The notes beneath the pieces were generated by a model. That model made no database searches. It saw nothing but the letters and a program-made list of their open reading frames with translations, and had not been told where the DNA came from. A stretch of 62,411 nucleotides of DNA from an uncultured Bacteroidales bacterium (GTDB lineage: Bacteria > Bacteroidota > Bacteroidia > Bacteroidales > UBA932). The stretch is taken from contig CAMGFA010000005.1 in NCBI GenBank assembly GCA_946055165.1, positions 1 to 62,411 of the forward strand. Reading direction: 5' to 3'. Position 1 is the first letter of the stretch, and every line of letters starts with the position of its first letter. This document shows, piece by piece, positions 43,974-52,207 of this stretch. The position numbers and the translations under genes were made by a program.

Positions 43974-45917
43974 ATGATTCCACGTGAGACAGTACAGCAG
44001 ATACAGGATGCCGCAAAAATCGAGGAGGTGATTTCCGATTTCGTGACGCTCAAGCGTCGCGGAAGCGGTTTCGTGGCCTGCTGCCCTTTCCACAATGAGA
44101 AAACCCCTTCCTTTCACGTGTCCCCGGCCAAGGGCATATACAAATGCTTCGGTTGCGGAAAGAGCGGATCGGCCGTGGGTTTTGTAATGGAATACGAGCA
44201 TTGCTCCTATAGCGATGCCCTCAAATACATCGCACGCAAATACCACATTGAAGTCCGCGAGGAGGAACTCAGCGCGGAGGAGATAATCTCGCGTCAGAAA
44301 CACGAATCCCTGTTGATTGTGAGTGAGTTCGCCCAGAAGTTCTTCGTGAGCCAGCTCTCCACCCCGGAAGGACGCGCCGTGGCTATGAGCTATTACCACA
44401 AGCGCCGCCTCGAAGACAGCACCATTGCCTCGGAAGGCCTGGGCTGGGCCCCGTCGGGCCGGAGGACATTTACCGATGCCGCCCTTGCAGCCGGTCTCAA
44501 GGAGGAATACCTTGTGGAGACGGGTCTTACTATCCGGCACGATGACGGCACTCTTACGGACCGTTTCCGCGAGAGGGTGATGTTCCCTATCCATTCTGTA
44601 TCGGGCAGGGTGATAGCCTTTTCGGGCAGGGCGCTCGACAAGGACAATCCGGCCAAATATGTGAACTCGCCGGAATCGGAAATCTATACCAAGAGCAAGG
44701 CCCTGCTGGGCATTTACTTCGCGAAAACGGAGATTTCCCGGCTCGACAAGTGCTACCTCGTCGAGGGAAACATAGATGTGATAACCCTCCATCAGCTTGG
44801 TATCAAGAACGTTGTGGCTTCCTGCGGCACTTCGCTCACTTCGGAGCAAATCCGCCTCATCCGCAAGTTCACCAACAACATCACCATAATGTACGACGGC
44901 GACGGCGCCGGAATCAAGGCCGCCCTCAGGGGTACGGATATGGTTCTGGAGGAGGACATGAACGTGAGGATAGTGCTGCTGCCGGAAGGGGAGGACCCCG
45001 ACAGCTTCGGCGGTAAGCACACTTTGGAAGAATTTCAGGCCTATATCGCTGAAAACGAGGAGGATTTCATAAGTTTCAAGTCCGGCAGGCTTATGGCCGA
45101 AGCCGGCAGGGACCCTCTGCGCAGGGCGGAGAAAATCAATGAGATAGCCGATACCATAGCCAAGATTTCCGATCCTGTGAAGCGTTCGGTATGTGTGCAG
45201 GAATGCGCCAGGAAGTTCGACCTGGACAGCGGCATTCTGTTCGAGCGCATAGCCAAGACCAGAAGGGAGACCATGGAAAGGCAGAGTGCCCCGAAATATG
45301 TAAGGGACAACAATCCCGTTCAGCCTTCTTCCCAGAACAGTCCCTCGCAGGAAAGTTCGGGACCTGTACTTTTCGAAAACAAGTTGCTGGCCCCTCTGGA
45401 AGAAGAGGTGCTGATGTATCTGCTCCGCTTCGGAAATGAACTTCTGGAATTCGGAGTTGATTCACCTTTCTACGAAGAACAGCCTCGCAGCGTAGCCGAT
45501 TTCATCCTCAGTTCTTTGGCCGATGACCAGCCCCAGATGCTCAACAGCCTGTATCAGAAGATTTACAGCCGTTACGAAGCACTTTTCAGGCAGGGCATGG
45601 GCCCCGACCAGATTGTGCAGTCCTTTATGGAGGATGAGGACCAGCAGCTTGCTGCAGCGGTGGGCGATATTGTGATGGAGAAATACGAAATCACCTGCCT
45701 CCGTTTCCAGGCCTCGATGACTGTGCTCCCTACCTGGCTGGTGATGAATGTGCCGCACTGTCTTGTGCTGCTGGCCTGCAGAAAACTGGAAGTGCAGATT
45801 CTGGAGCTCAAGAAGGCCATCAAGGCCGCCTCCGGCATAGAGGAGCAGATGAAACTCCTTGCGGAGCTCACCGACCTTCAGAAAATAAAGAAACAGATAG
45901 AAGACAATAATAAATGA
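43974..45917 (+). CDS. dnaG: DNA primase DnaG
   Basis: A 647-residue replication primase. The N-terminal CHC2 zinc-binding domain (about residues 36-65; CPFHNEKTPSFHVSP and KCFGCGKSG) is followed by the primase core with Toprim motifs LVEGNIDVITLHQLG and YDGDGAG, and a C-terminal DnaB-interacting region (from about 430). The linker near residues 445-470 is rich in Ser, Gln and Pro. The ATG at 43974 is set by the family start IPRETVQQIQDAAKIEEVI. The metG gene starts 3 bp after the stop. Confidence 0.95.
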   Translation: MIPRETVQQIQDAAKIEEVISDFVTLKRRGSGFVACCPFHNEKTPSFHVSPAKGIYKCFGCGKSGSAVGFVMEYEHCSYSDALKYIARKYHIEVREEELSAEEIISRQKHESLLIVSEFAQKFFVSQLSTPEGRAVAMSYYHKRRLEDSTIASEGLGWAPSGRRTFTDAALAAGLKEEYLVETGLTIRHDDGTLTDRFRERVMFPIHSVSGRVIAFSGRALDKDNPAKYVNSPESEIYTKSKALLGIYFAKTEISRLDKCYLVEGNIDVITLHQLGIKNVVASCGTSLTSEQIRLIRKFTNNITIMYDGDGAGIKAALRGTDMVLEEDMNVRIVLLPEGEDPDSFGGKHTLEEFQAYIAENEEDFISFKSGRLMAEAGRDPLRRAEKINEIADTIAKISDPVKRSVCVQECARKFDLDSGILFERIAKTRRETMERQSAPKYVRDNNPVQPSSQNSPSQESSGPVLFENKLLAPLEEEVLMYLLRFGNELLEFGVDSPFYEEQPRSVADFILSSLADDQPQMLNSLYQKIYSRYEALFRQGMGPDQIVQSFMEDEDQQLAAAVGDIVMEKYEITCLRFQASMTVLPTWLVMNVPHCLVLLACRKLEVQILELKKAIKAASGIEEQMKLLAELTDLQKIKKQIEDNNK

Positions 45918-45920
45918 TAT

Positions 45921-47975
45921 ATGGAGAAGAATTTTAAAAGAACTCTTGTAACCTGTGCCCTGCCCTACGCCAACGGGCCCATACATATCGGGCATCTGGC
46001 CGGAGTATATGTTCCGGCCGACATCTATGTCCGTTTCCTCAGGCTCAAGGGCAAGGAAGTGCTCTACATCTGCGGAAGCGACGAACACGGCGTCCCTATC
46101 ACCATCCAGGCCCGCAAACGCGGCTGCAGCCCACAGGAGGTTGTGGACGAGTTCCATCATATAATAGACGAGTCCTTCAAGGGCTTCGGCATCAATTTCG
46201 ACATCTATGGCCGCACATCTTCCGAAGTCCATGCAAAGAACGCATCGGAATTTTTCAGAAAGCTCTACGACGAAGGCAAGTTCATAAGCAGGGAGAGCGA
46301 GCAGTATTTCGACCCTGTTGCCAATACCTTCCTGGCCGACCGCTACATCGTGGGAACCTGCCCTAAGTGCGGAGCCGAAGGGGCTTATGGCGACCAGTGC
46401 GAGAAATGCGGAAGCACCCTTTCCCCCGAAGAACTTATCAATCCGAAGTCCAAGCTCAGCGGAGCCGAGCCGGTGAAGAAAAAGACTACTCACTGGTACC
46501 TGCCGCTGCAGGATTACGAATCCTGGCTGAGGCAGTGGATACTCGAGGGCCACAAGGAGTGGCGCAGCAATGTCTATGGTCAGGTCAAGAGCTGGCTCGA
46601 CGGCGGTCTTCAGCCGAGAGCAGTGACCCGTGACCTCGACTGGGGCGTGCCTGTTCCTGTAGAGGGAGCCGAAGGCAAAGTGCTCTATGTCTGGTTCGAC
46701 GCTCCGATAGGCTATATCTCCAATACCCAGGAGCTTCTGCCCGATACCTGGGAGCAGTGGTGGAAGAGTGAGGACACCAAGCTTGTGCATTTCATTGGCA
46801 AGGACAATATCGTGTTCCACTGCATTGTGTTCCCTTCCATGCTCAAGGCCTATGGCGACGGCTACATTCTTCCGGAGAATGTGCCGGCAAACGAGTTCCT
46901 CAATCTCGAAGGCGACAAGATTTCCACCTCCAAGGGCTGGGCGGTCTGGGCCAACGAATATCTCGAAGATTTTCCGGGACAGCAGGATGTTCTGCGTTAC
47001 GTGCTCACAGCCAATGCTCCGGAGACCAAGGACAACGATTTCAGCTGGAAGGATTTCCAGGCCCGCAACAATTCCGAGCTTGTTGCCATCTTCGGCAATT
47101 TCGTGAATCGTGCTGTGGTGCTCACACACAAGTATTTCGGCGGCAAGGTGCCGGCACGCGGGGAAATGAACGATATGGACAGGGAGACTTTTGCCCAGAT
47201 TCCTCTTCTCAAGGAGTCCATGGACCGCAATATAGAGAACTACCGTTTCCGCGATGCCCTCAAGGACGCAATGTCAATGGCCCGTGTGGGAAACAAGTAC
47301 ATTTCCGATACTGAGCCGTGGAAGGTGGCGAAGACCGATATGGAGCGTACCGGAACCATTCTCAATATCTGCCTGCAGCTTTGTGCCGATCTCGCTGTTG
47401 CCTTTGAGCCATTCACGCCTTTTGCTGCAGCACGTCTTCGCGAAATGCTCCACTCTCCGCTCGACTGGAATCTGCTTGGAAGTACCGACATTCTTGAGGA
47501 AGGCCATTGCCTTTCCGAGGCCAAACTGCTTTTCTCCAAGATAGAAGACGAACAGATTCAGAAACAGCTCGACCGCCTGGAGCGCCTGCGTCAGGAAAGG
47601 ATACAGAGGGAGAAGGAAGAGGATGCAAAGAAAGTTGAGCCTCAAAAGGAGGAGGTAAGCTTCGAGGATTTCGAGGCAATGGACATCCGTACGGCTACAG
47701 TGCTGGAGGCCGTGAAGGTTCCGAAGACCGACAAACTTCTCAAGCTAACCATAGATACCGGCCTCGATACCAGAACAATAGTGTCGGGAATTGCCGAATA
47801 TTACAGTCCGGAAGAAATGCTCGGGAAGCAGATCTGCATTCTTGCAAACCTTGCTCCCCGTACAATCAAAGGCATAGAATCCAAGGGAATGATTCTTATG
47901 GCCCGCCAGCCCGACGGCAAGATGCGTTTTATAACGCCGGCTGAAGTTCTGGCAAATGGAGCCCGGATCGGCTGA
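45921..47975 (+). CDS. metG: Methionyl-tRNA synthetase with C-terminal tRNA-binding domain
   Basis: A 684-residue class I synthetase. The HIGH signature is His22-His25 in PIHIGHL; the KMSKS motif is present as KISTSKG; the zinc knuckle is [19 protein letters not shown] charged linker (about residues 545-575) leads to a Trbp111-type OB-fold ([20 protein letters not shown] ... GMILMA), which forms the dimer and grips tRNA. Length is normal. It follows dnaG closely. Its last 47 bp overlap the convergent acyltransferase gene. Confidence 0.96.
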   Translation: MEKNFKRTLVTCALPYANGPIHIGHLAGVYVPADIYVRFLRLKGKEVLYICGSDEHGVPITIQARKRGCSPQEVVDEFHHIIDESFKGFGINFDIYGRTSSEVHAKNASEFFRKLYDEGKFISRESEQYFDPVANTFLADRYIVGTCPKCGAEGAYGDQCEKCGSTLSPEELINPKSKLSGAEPVKKKTTHWYLPLQDYESWLRQWILEGHKEWRSNVYGQVKSWLDGGLQPRAVTRDLDWGVPVPVEGAEGKVLYVWFDAPIGYISNTQELLPDTWEQWWKSEDTKLVHFIGKDNIVFHCIVFPSMLKAYGDGYILPENVPANEFLNLEGDKISTSKGWAVWANEYLEDFPGQQDVLRYVLTANAPETKDNDFSWKDFQARNNSELVAIFGNFVNRAVVLTHKYFGGKVPARGEMNDMDRETFAQIPLLKESMDRNIENYRFRDALKDAMSMARVGNKYISDTEPWKVAKTDMERTGTILNICLQLCADLAVAFEPFTPFAAARLREMLHSPLDWNLLGSTDILEEGHCLSEAKLLFSKIEDEQIQKQLDRLERLRQERIQREKEEDAKKVEPQKEEVSFEDFEAMDIRTATVLEAVKVPKTDKLLKLTIDTGLDTRTIVSGIAEYYSPEEMLGKQICILANLAPRTIKGIESKGMILMARQPDGKMRFITPAEVLANGARIG

Positions 47976-49221
47976 TGTAATTCACTCCCAGCTCCTTGAG
48001 CTGGTCGGCGAAATAGCTTTCAAATTCATTTTCGGAAATATTCCTCGAGAAATTGAGGAATATTTTTCCTTTATATCCCACAGCAGCTGCTGCGCCCGAG
48101 GTTCCTCTCTGTCGGCCTAAAATGAAGTCCATTTCCTCTATATATGGTTCTATTGCTGCAGGCAGTTTCACATAGCCCAGGTTGGAAAGGGTCTGGGAGC
48201 AGTAGCGGTCGCCTTTTATGCGGCAGATGAGGTCTATTATAGGCTTCTTGATGAAAAGCGGAATCACGGACACTGCCATGTTGTTTTCCAGGCCCACGTT
48301 GGCTGCAATCTTCTTTTCCAACTCGCAAGGCAGGGAGAAATGCTGTTTCTGGGACTTGATTATGTTGAGTATTTCATCGAACTCGAAGAAACCGTTGCTC
48401 ACATCCACACCCAGGTTTACGTAGGATGAGAAGTTGCGCAGGGTCTTGCCGGGGAATATCTTTCTCAAATCCACAGGCACGCTGACCTTGAGACCGGTTT
48501 TCCTGTTGCGGCGTTTGTCGCGCCTGTAAACGCTCTGCAGTGCGCTTACCATTGCTGCGGTGAGAAGTTCCGTTACAGTGCAGGAGTGCTCCTTGCTTGC
48601 TTTTTTGAGCTCTTCGCAGTCGAAAACGAAGCGGTCGTTGTTGAGCTCGGAGAAGAGTATTTTCTTTCCGGGGATATGATAGGCAAGGTCGTTCTGCTCC
48701 AATGCTCCCTTTTTGCCGGCGAAATAGGAGAAGCAGTCCTCGGTTTCGTAGCTGTGCGGAGTATCCTGAGGGTCAAATACCATATCGTTGTATTCTATTC
48801 CTTCCAGTTTGTAGCGGATTCTGAGGTATTCGGCTGCAAGGGTGAGAAGGAAGGTCTGTCCTCCGCGGCCGTCGGCCAGGGCGTGGAATACGTCGAGAAC
48901 AATCCTTTTGCCGTCGGCCATGACTTTGAAAAGGTATCCGCCGTGGAATTTGAATCCCCTTTTGTCCTGGTTTGGAGTGTAGGGACTCACTGTTACTAAA
49001 CTGTCAAGCTTTCTCAAATACCACCAGAACGCCCCGTTACTGAGAGTGTACGCAAAGTTGGGGATTCTTTTTACGGTGGTATTGAGAGCTTGCTGCAGTA
49101 TATTCACGTTGACTGTCTCTGTGAGAGTGACGCTCATCCTGAAAATGGAGGCGTAACGCTTGGTCAGAGATGCAGGGTATATGTTGGAGGCATTGTCTAT
49201 CCTCATTTTTGCTGGTGCCAT
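47929..49221 (-). CDS. Condensation/acyltransferase-like protein (HxxxD motif)
   Basis: A 430-residue CoA-dependent acyltransferase-like protein. The catalytic motif HALADG (His113, Asp117) lies where BAHD, alcohol acetyltransferase and peptide-synthetase condensation enzymes carry HHxxxDG. Further pieces, [14 protein letters not shown] near the start and [17 protein letters not shown] in the second half, match uncharacterised alcohol-acetyltransferase-like proteins of Bacteroidota. There is no signal peptide. The substrate is unknown. It has a -7 box at 49253-49246 and three phased repeats further upstream. Its 3' end overlaps metG by 47 bp. Confidence 0.78.
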   Translation of the reverse strand: MAPAKMRIDNASNIYPASLTKRYASIFRMSVTLTETVNVNILQQALNTTVKRIPNFAYTLSNGAFWWYLRKLDSLVTVSPYTPNQDKRGFKFHGGYLFKVMADGKRIVLDVFHALADGRGGQTFLLTLAAEYLRIRYKLEGIEYNDMVFDPQDTPHSYETEDCFSYFAGKKGALEQNDLAYHIPGKKILFSELNNDRFVFDCEELKKASKEHSCTVTELLTAAMVSALQSVYRRDKRRNRKTGLKVSVPVDLRKIFPGKTLRNFSSYVNLGVDVSNGFFEFDEILNIIKSQKQHFSLPCELEKKIAANVGLENNMAVSVIPLFIKKPIIDLICRIKGDRYCSQTLSNLGYVKLPAAIEPYIEEMDFILGRQRGTSGAAAAVGYKGKIFLNFSRNISENEFESYFADQLKELGVNYISRSGLHLPELQPAL

Positions 49222-49245
49222 TGTTTTTTATGTTTAAATCGGGTG

Positions 49246-49253
49246 CAAAAGTA
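49246..49253 (-). promoter_or_regulatory. -7 box of the acyltransferase gene
   Basis: Read on the minus strand, TACTTTTG fits TAnnTTTG and lies 24 bp before the ATG at 49221. The -33 element is weak, which fits an activator-dependent promoter. Confidence 0.55.
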
Positions 49254-49299
49254 ACGCGCGTGCAAGACTTAAGAAAAGAAATGCCACTTATGGACCATA

Positions 49300-49347
49300 T
49301 TTGTGACCAAAGTGGCGTTTTTGTGACTAAAACAGCTTATTTGTGAC
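49300..49347. repeat. Three TTTGTGAC direct repeats at exact 20-bp spacing
   Basis: The octamer TTTGTGAC occurs at 49300, 49320 and 49340, always 20 bp apart (about two helical turns). On the minus strand, in the direction of the acyltransferase gene, this reads GTCACAAA and lies about 60-107 bp upstream of the predicted transcript start. The TGTGA core recalls Crp/Fnr half-sites. A fourth copy at 49383 is part of the hairpin at 49370-49391. Confidence 0.7.
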
Positions 49348-49369
49348 GAATTTTGGGTGGAAAAATTTT

Positions 49370-49391
49370 CGTCACAGTGATTTTTGTGACG
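49370..49391 (-). terminator. Probable terminator of the O-methyltransferase operon
   Basis: On the minus strand CGTCAC and GTGACG form a 6-bp stem with a 10-nt loop, beginning 4 bp after the O-methyltransferase stop, followed by AAAATTTTT. The stem is short, so termination strength is uncertain. Confidence 0.5.
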
Positions 49392-49394
49392 GAT

Positions 49395-50036
49395 TCAGAG
49401 TTTTTTGATAAGGCTCAGGCCGTCTCTGAGGGGAAGCATCACTACTTCGAGCTCCGGATCCGATACAACTGCTGAGTTGAATTCCAGAAGGCCGGCGGTT
49501 TGTTTGTCGGGGCGGGAAGGGAGCTCTTCAGGTTTGCCTCCGAGCATAACATCATCGGCCAGGATGATGGAGCCGCTGTGGATGAGGCTCTTCACAGCTT
49601 TGAGATAGAGGGGATATTCTCTTTTGTTGGCATCGATGTACACGAGGTCGTATTGCCTGCCTTCCTGCGCAAAACGCTCCATATAGTCCAGGGCATTTCC
49701 AATGTGAAGCTGTATTTTGTCCTGAAGACCGGCCCTTGTCCAGGCCTCAAGGCAGAGAGCCTCGAGTTCGTCGTTAATTTCGAGGGTGTCCACGTGGCCG
49801 CCTTCCTTGAGTCCGCTGGCCAGACAGATGGCGGAGTAGCCGGTGAAACAGCCTATTTCAAGTATGTTTGCGGCTCCGCTTATTTCCACCATCAGTTTGA
49901 GGAATTCGCCCTGCACTGCTCCCGAGAGCATCCGCGGGTAGTTGGTGAGAATGTTGGTCTGTTTCTGCAGCCAGTCCAGAGCCTCGTTGGGCTTGCTGCT
50001 GTGCTCCCTTATGTATTTGTCCTGAGGACTCTCCAT
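49395..50036 (-). CDS. O-methyltransferase, SAM-dependent (COMT-like)
   Basis: A 213-residue class I methyltransferase of the caffeoyl-CoA/catechol O-methyltransferase group. The SAM site is ILEIGCFTGYSAICLASGL; DLVYIDANKREYPLYLKA holds the metal-binding Asp and substrate lysine region, and ILADDVMLGG the second metal site. It is the last gene of a three-gene minus-strand operon (exported protein, M16 peptidase, methyltransferase; 6 bp from the peptidase stop). The substrate is unknown. Confidence 0.9.
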   Translation of the reverse strand: MESPQDKYIREHSSKPNEALDWLQKQTNILTNYPRMLSGAVQGEFLKLMVEISGAANILEIGCFTGYSAICLASGLKEGGHVDTLEINDELEALCLEAWTRAGLQDKIQLHIGNALDYMERFAQEGRQYDLVYIDANKREYPLYLKAVKSLIHSGSIILADDVMLGGKPEELPSRPDKQTAGLLEFNSAVVSDPELEVVMLPLRDGLSLIKKL

Positions 50037-50042
50037 AACCGA

Positions 50043-51275
50043 TTATATGTAAATGAGTTCCGATATTCTGCTTTCGTCCCAGAGCCTGCAGCAGAGACTG
50101 CGCAGCTGCTCGGGGCTTATTTTGTTCAGTTTCTCTATGCTTTCGCTGTCGGGAATGACCCTTCCGAAGGCCAGCAGGCTCTTTCCCATCGAAAGGCACT
50201 GGGTCTCTCCCGTGCATGCGCTTATGGACAGCTGGCCCAGCAGCTGTCTTTTGGCAGCCTTGAGGCTGCGTTCCGAGAGTGCTTTGCTCTTGAGCCTGTC
50301 CAGTATTTTTCCCGTCTCCTTGAGGCAGCGTCCGAGGTTTTCCTTGTCGCAGCCCAGGCTGATGGCCATAATCCCGCAGTCGCTGTACTGAACATAGGAA
50401 CACTCCGCGGCATAGACCCAGCCGTGTTTTTCGCGCAATATGGAATTGAGGCAGCTGTTTCCTGCCGGCCCACCTATTATGTTGGACAGCAGCACTGCGC
50501 AGAGCCTGTCTTCCTCTTCGTAGAGGGATGGGGCTTGAGTGCCGAGAATGATGTTGCATTCGTGGTTCCCCTTGTCCATTCTCAGGCTGAAGTGCCGGCT
50601 TTCCACTGGGGCCAGTTCCTTTTCCTGCGGGGCCTGAATCTGCTCTAGTCGGCCGAAATATTTGCTGCAGAGCTTGAGCAGGCTTTTTTCTACTGCCTTT
50701 TCATCGCTTTTGCAGACAATGCTCAGGGCCATGTTCTGTGGGATGAAGTTCTTTTTGTAGAACGATACAAGATCTTCCCTTGTGGCTTTCTCTATGCTGC
50801 TGCGGTTTCCGAGGGTGAGTCTTCCGAGGGGATGGCCTTCGAAGAAATAGGATTCGAAGCAGTCGTAGATGTCTTCGGCAGGGGAGTCCTTGTAGGAGAT
50901 TATTTCGTCGAGCACCACTCCTTTTTCTATTTCGATTTCGTCTTCGGGGAAAGTGGCGTTGCAGGCAATGTCGAGCAGCAGGTCCACTGCCGTGTGAAGG
51001 TCTTGTCTGAGTACGGTTGCGTGAAGGACTATCTCTTCCTTTGTGGTGTAGGCGTTGAGTTCTCCGCCCAGCCTGTCAAGGCAGCTGTTGATGCAGCGAG
51101 CACTGCGTTTTTTCGTTCCTTTGAAAAGGCAGTGTTCCAAAAAATGGGCTGTGCCTTCCGGTAAATCTTCTTCGGCTCTGGTGCCGCAGCGTATGCTGAG
51201 CGAGCAGAAGGCAACGTCTTCCGAATTCTGTTTTATGGCGTATGATATGCCCTGAGGGCTTTTCGAACAGATCAT
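50043..51275 (-). CDS. M16 family zinc peptidase
   Basis: A 410-residue metallopeptidase of the M16 (pitrilysin/processing-peptidase) family. The inverted zinc motif HFLEH lies at residues 44-48 and the third ligand is probably Glu124 in GVVLDEI, about 76 residues on. A second, inactive M16 domain follows (from about residue 200). No signal peptide is seen. The ATG at 51275 is chosen because it overlaps the stop of the upstream gene (TAATG), a typical coupling. The peptide substrate is unknown. Confidence 0.9.
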   Translation of the reverse strand: MICSKSPQGISYAIKQNSEDVAFCSLSIRCGTRAEEDLPEGTAHFLEHCLFKGTKKRSARCINSCLDRLGGELNAYTTKEEIVLHATVLRQDLHTAVDLLLDIACNATFPEDEIEIEKGVVLDEIISYKDSPAEDIYDCFESYFFEGHPLGRLTLGNRSSIEKATREDLVSFYKKNFIPQNMALSIVCKSDEKAVEKSLLKLCSKYFGRLEQIQAPQEKELAPVESRHFSLRMDKGNHECNIILGTQAPSLYEEEDRLCAVLLSNIIGGPAGNSCLNSILREKHGWVYAAECSYVQYSDCGIMAISLGCDKENLGRCLKETGKILDRLKSKALSERSLKAAKRQLLGQLSISACTGETQCLSMGKSLLAFGRVIPDSESIEKLNKISPEQLRSLCCRLWDESRISELIYI

Positions 51276-52129
51276 TATCTTTTGAATTTGTGCTCTGTGC
51301 GGATTTTTTTGAGAGCTTTGCTGCTGAATCCGCATTTGTCGGCTTCGGTGTATTTGTTTTTCTTGAAGTAAAGGAGTTCGTGATTGTCGGCCCTTACTAT
51401 GAACTGGTAGCTCAAGGCCTTGGGGCCGGGTTTTTCGCTTTTTATGCAGAAGCCTATCAAAGCTTCCCTTGAGGCTTCTGTAAAGAGGCTGTCCGCGGTG
51501 TATTCGTCGGTAAATTCTATTCCGCTGAGCTTCGATTCGAGGCTGTCGCGTCCCGGGATGGCGGGGCTCAAATCCTCGCGGGAGATGTAGATGTTGCGGC
51601 GTTTGTATCGGCCAAGATTGCCGTTGTATGCTTCCAAACCCTTGTAATTGAGGTTTTCGGAGAGCAGGCAGCCCTCCACATAGGCCTGTATGATGCTTAT
51701 TATTGCGGGCAGGAAGTTGAGCTCACGGCCTGTGCTCATATTGGAGGGGCTGAAAGGTATGCTCAGCACCTTGAGCTTGTTGTCCATGCTGGAGAAGCCT
51801 TCCTTTCGGCCGCCTTTTTCCAGATGCATATAGGCCAGGCCGCTTTTGTCGGTGCTGATGTACAGCACATAGTTCCTGGGGCTGGCGAGCAGGGCCGGCA
51901 GTTCGTCGGGACTGCAGAATTCGAAGGGGGAAATCCTCCAGCGGCTCTTGATTTCGTTCTGGAGGGTCACATCCAGAATGTCGAAGCCGCTGAGAACCAC
52001 TTTGGTGGTCTTGGCGGGGAAATCGGAGAGCCTGGCTTTTCTGGTGTACACCCTTATCTGGGCTCCACATTCTAGTCCGGTGCACAGCAGAAGCAGACAG
52101 AGTATATATTTTAGCCTTCTGGAATTCAT
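51275..52129 (-). CDS. Exported protein of unknown function
   Basis: A 284-residue protein with a clear signal peptide (RRLKYILCLLLLCTGLECGAQ) and a mixed alpha/beta body; I do not recognise a family. Recurrent features are short strand-like segments such as KVVLSGFDILDVTLQNEI and YVLYISTDKSGLAYMHLEKG, a SPSNMSTGRELNFLPAI stretch, and a basic tail. It is the first gene of the operon with the M16 peptidase (TAATG overlap) and the O-methyltransferase. A -7 box (TAAGTTTG) lies only 6 bp before the ATG. The open frame extends far upstream antisense to dnaX, but that part is a low-complexity artefact. Confidence 0.75.
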   Translation of the reverse strand: MNSRRLKYILCLLLLCTGLECGAQIRVYTRKARLSDFPAKTTKVVLSGFDILDVTLQNEIKSRWRISPFEFCSPDELPALLASPRNYVLYISTDKSGLAYMHLEKGGRKEGFSSMDNKLKVLSIPFSPSNMSTGRELNFLPAIISIIQAYVEGCLLSENLNYKGLEAYNGNLGRYKRRNIYISREDLSPAIPGRDSLESKLSGIEFTDEYTADSLFTEASREALIGFCIKSEKPGPKALSYQFIVRADNHELLYFKKNKYTEADKCGFSSKALKKIRTEHKFKR

Positions 52130-52135
52130 ATCGTG

Positions 52136-52182
52136 CAAACTTACACAAAAATTGTGTATGCTCCAATTTTTGATTAAATTTG
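52136..52182. promoter_or_regulatory. Divergent promoters: exported-protein operon and dnaX
   Basis: Minus strand: TAAGTTTG at 52143-52136, 6 bp before the ATG at 52129 (leaderless). Plus strand: a TTG near 52152-52154, 20 bp, then TAAATTTG at 52175-52182, 25 bp before the dnaX ATG at 52208. Confidence 0.65.
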
Positions 52183-52207
52183 TGGGATTAGATAAAACGG
52201 AAGATTT

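Noticed and set aside
45462..47129. 555-codon open frame opposite dnaG/metG
   Set aside because: Spans two well-supported genes and has no family pattern.
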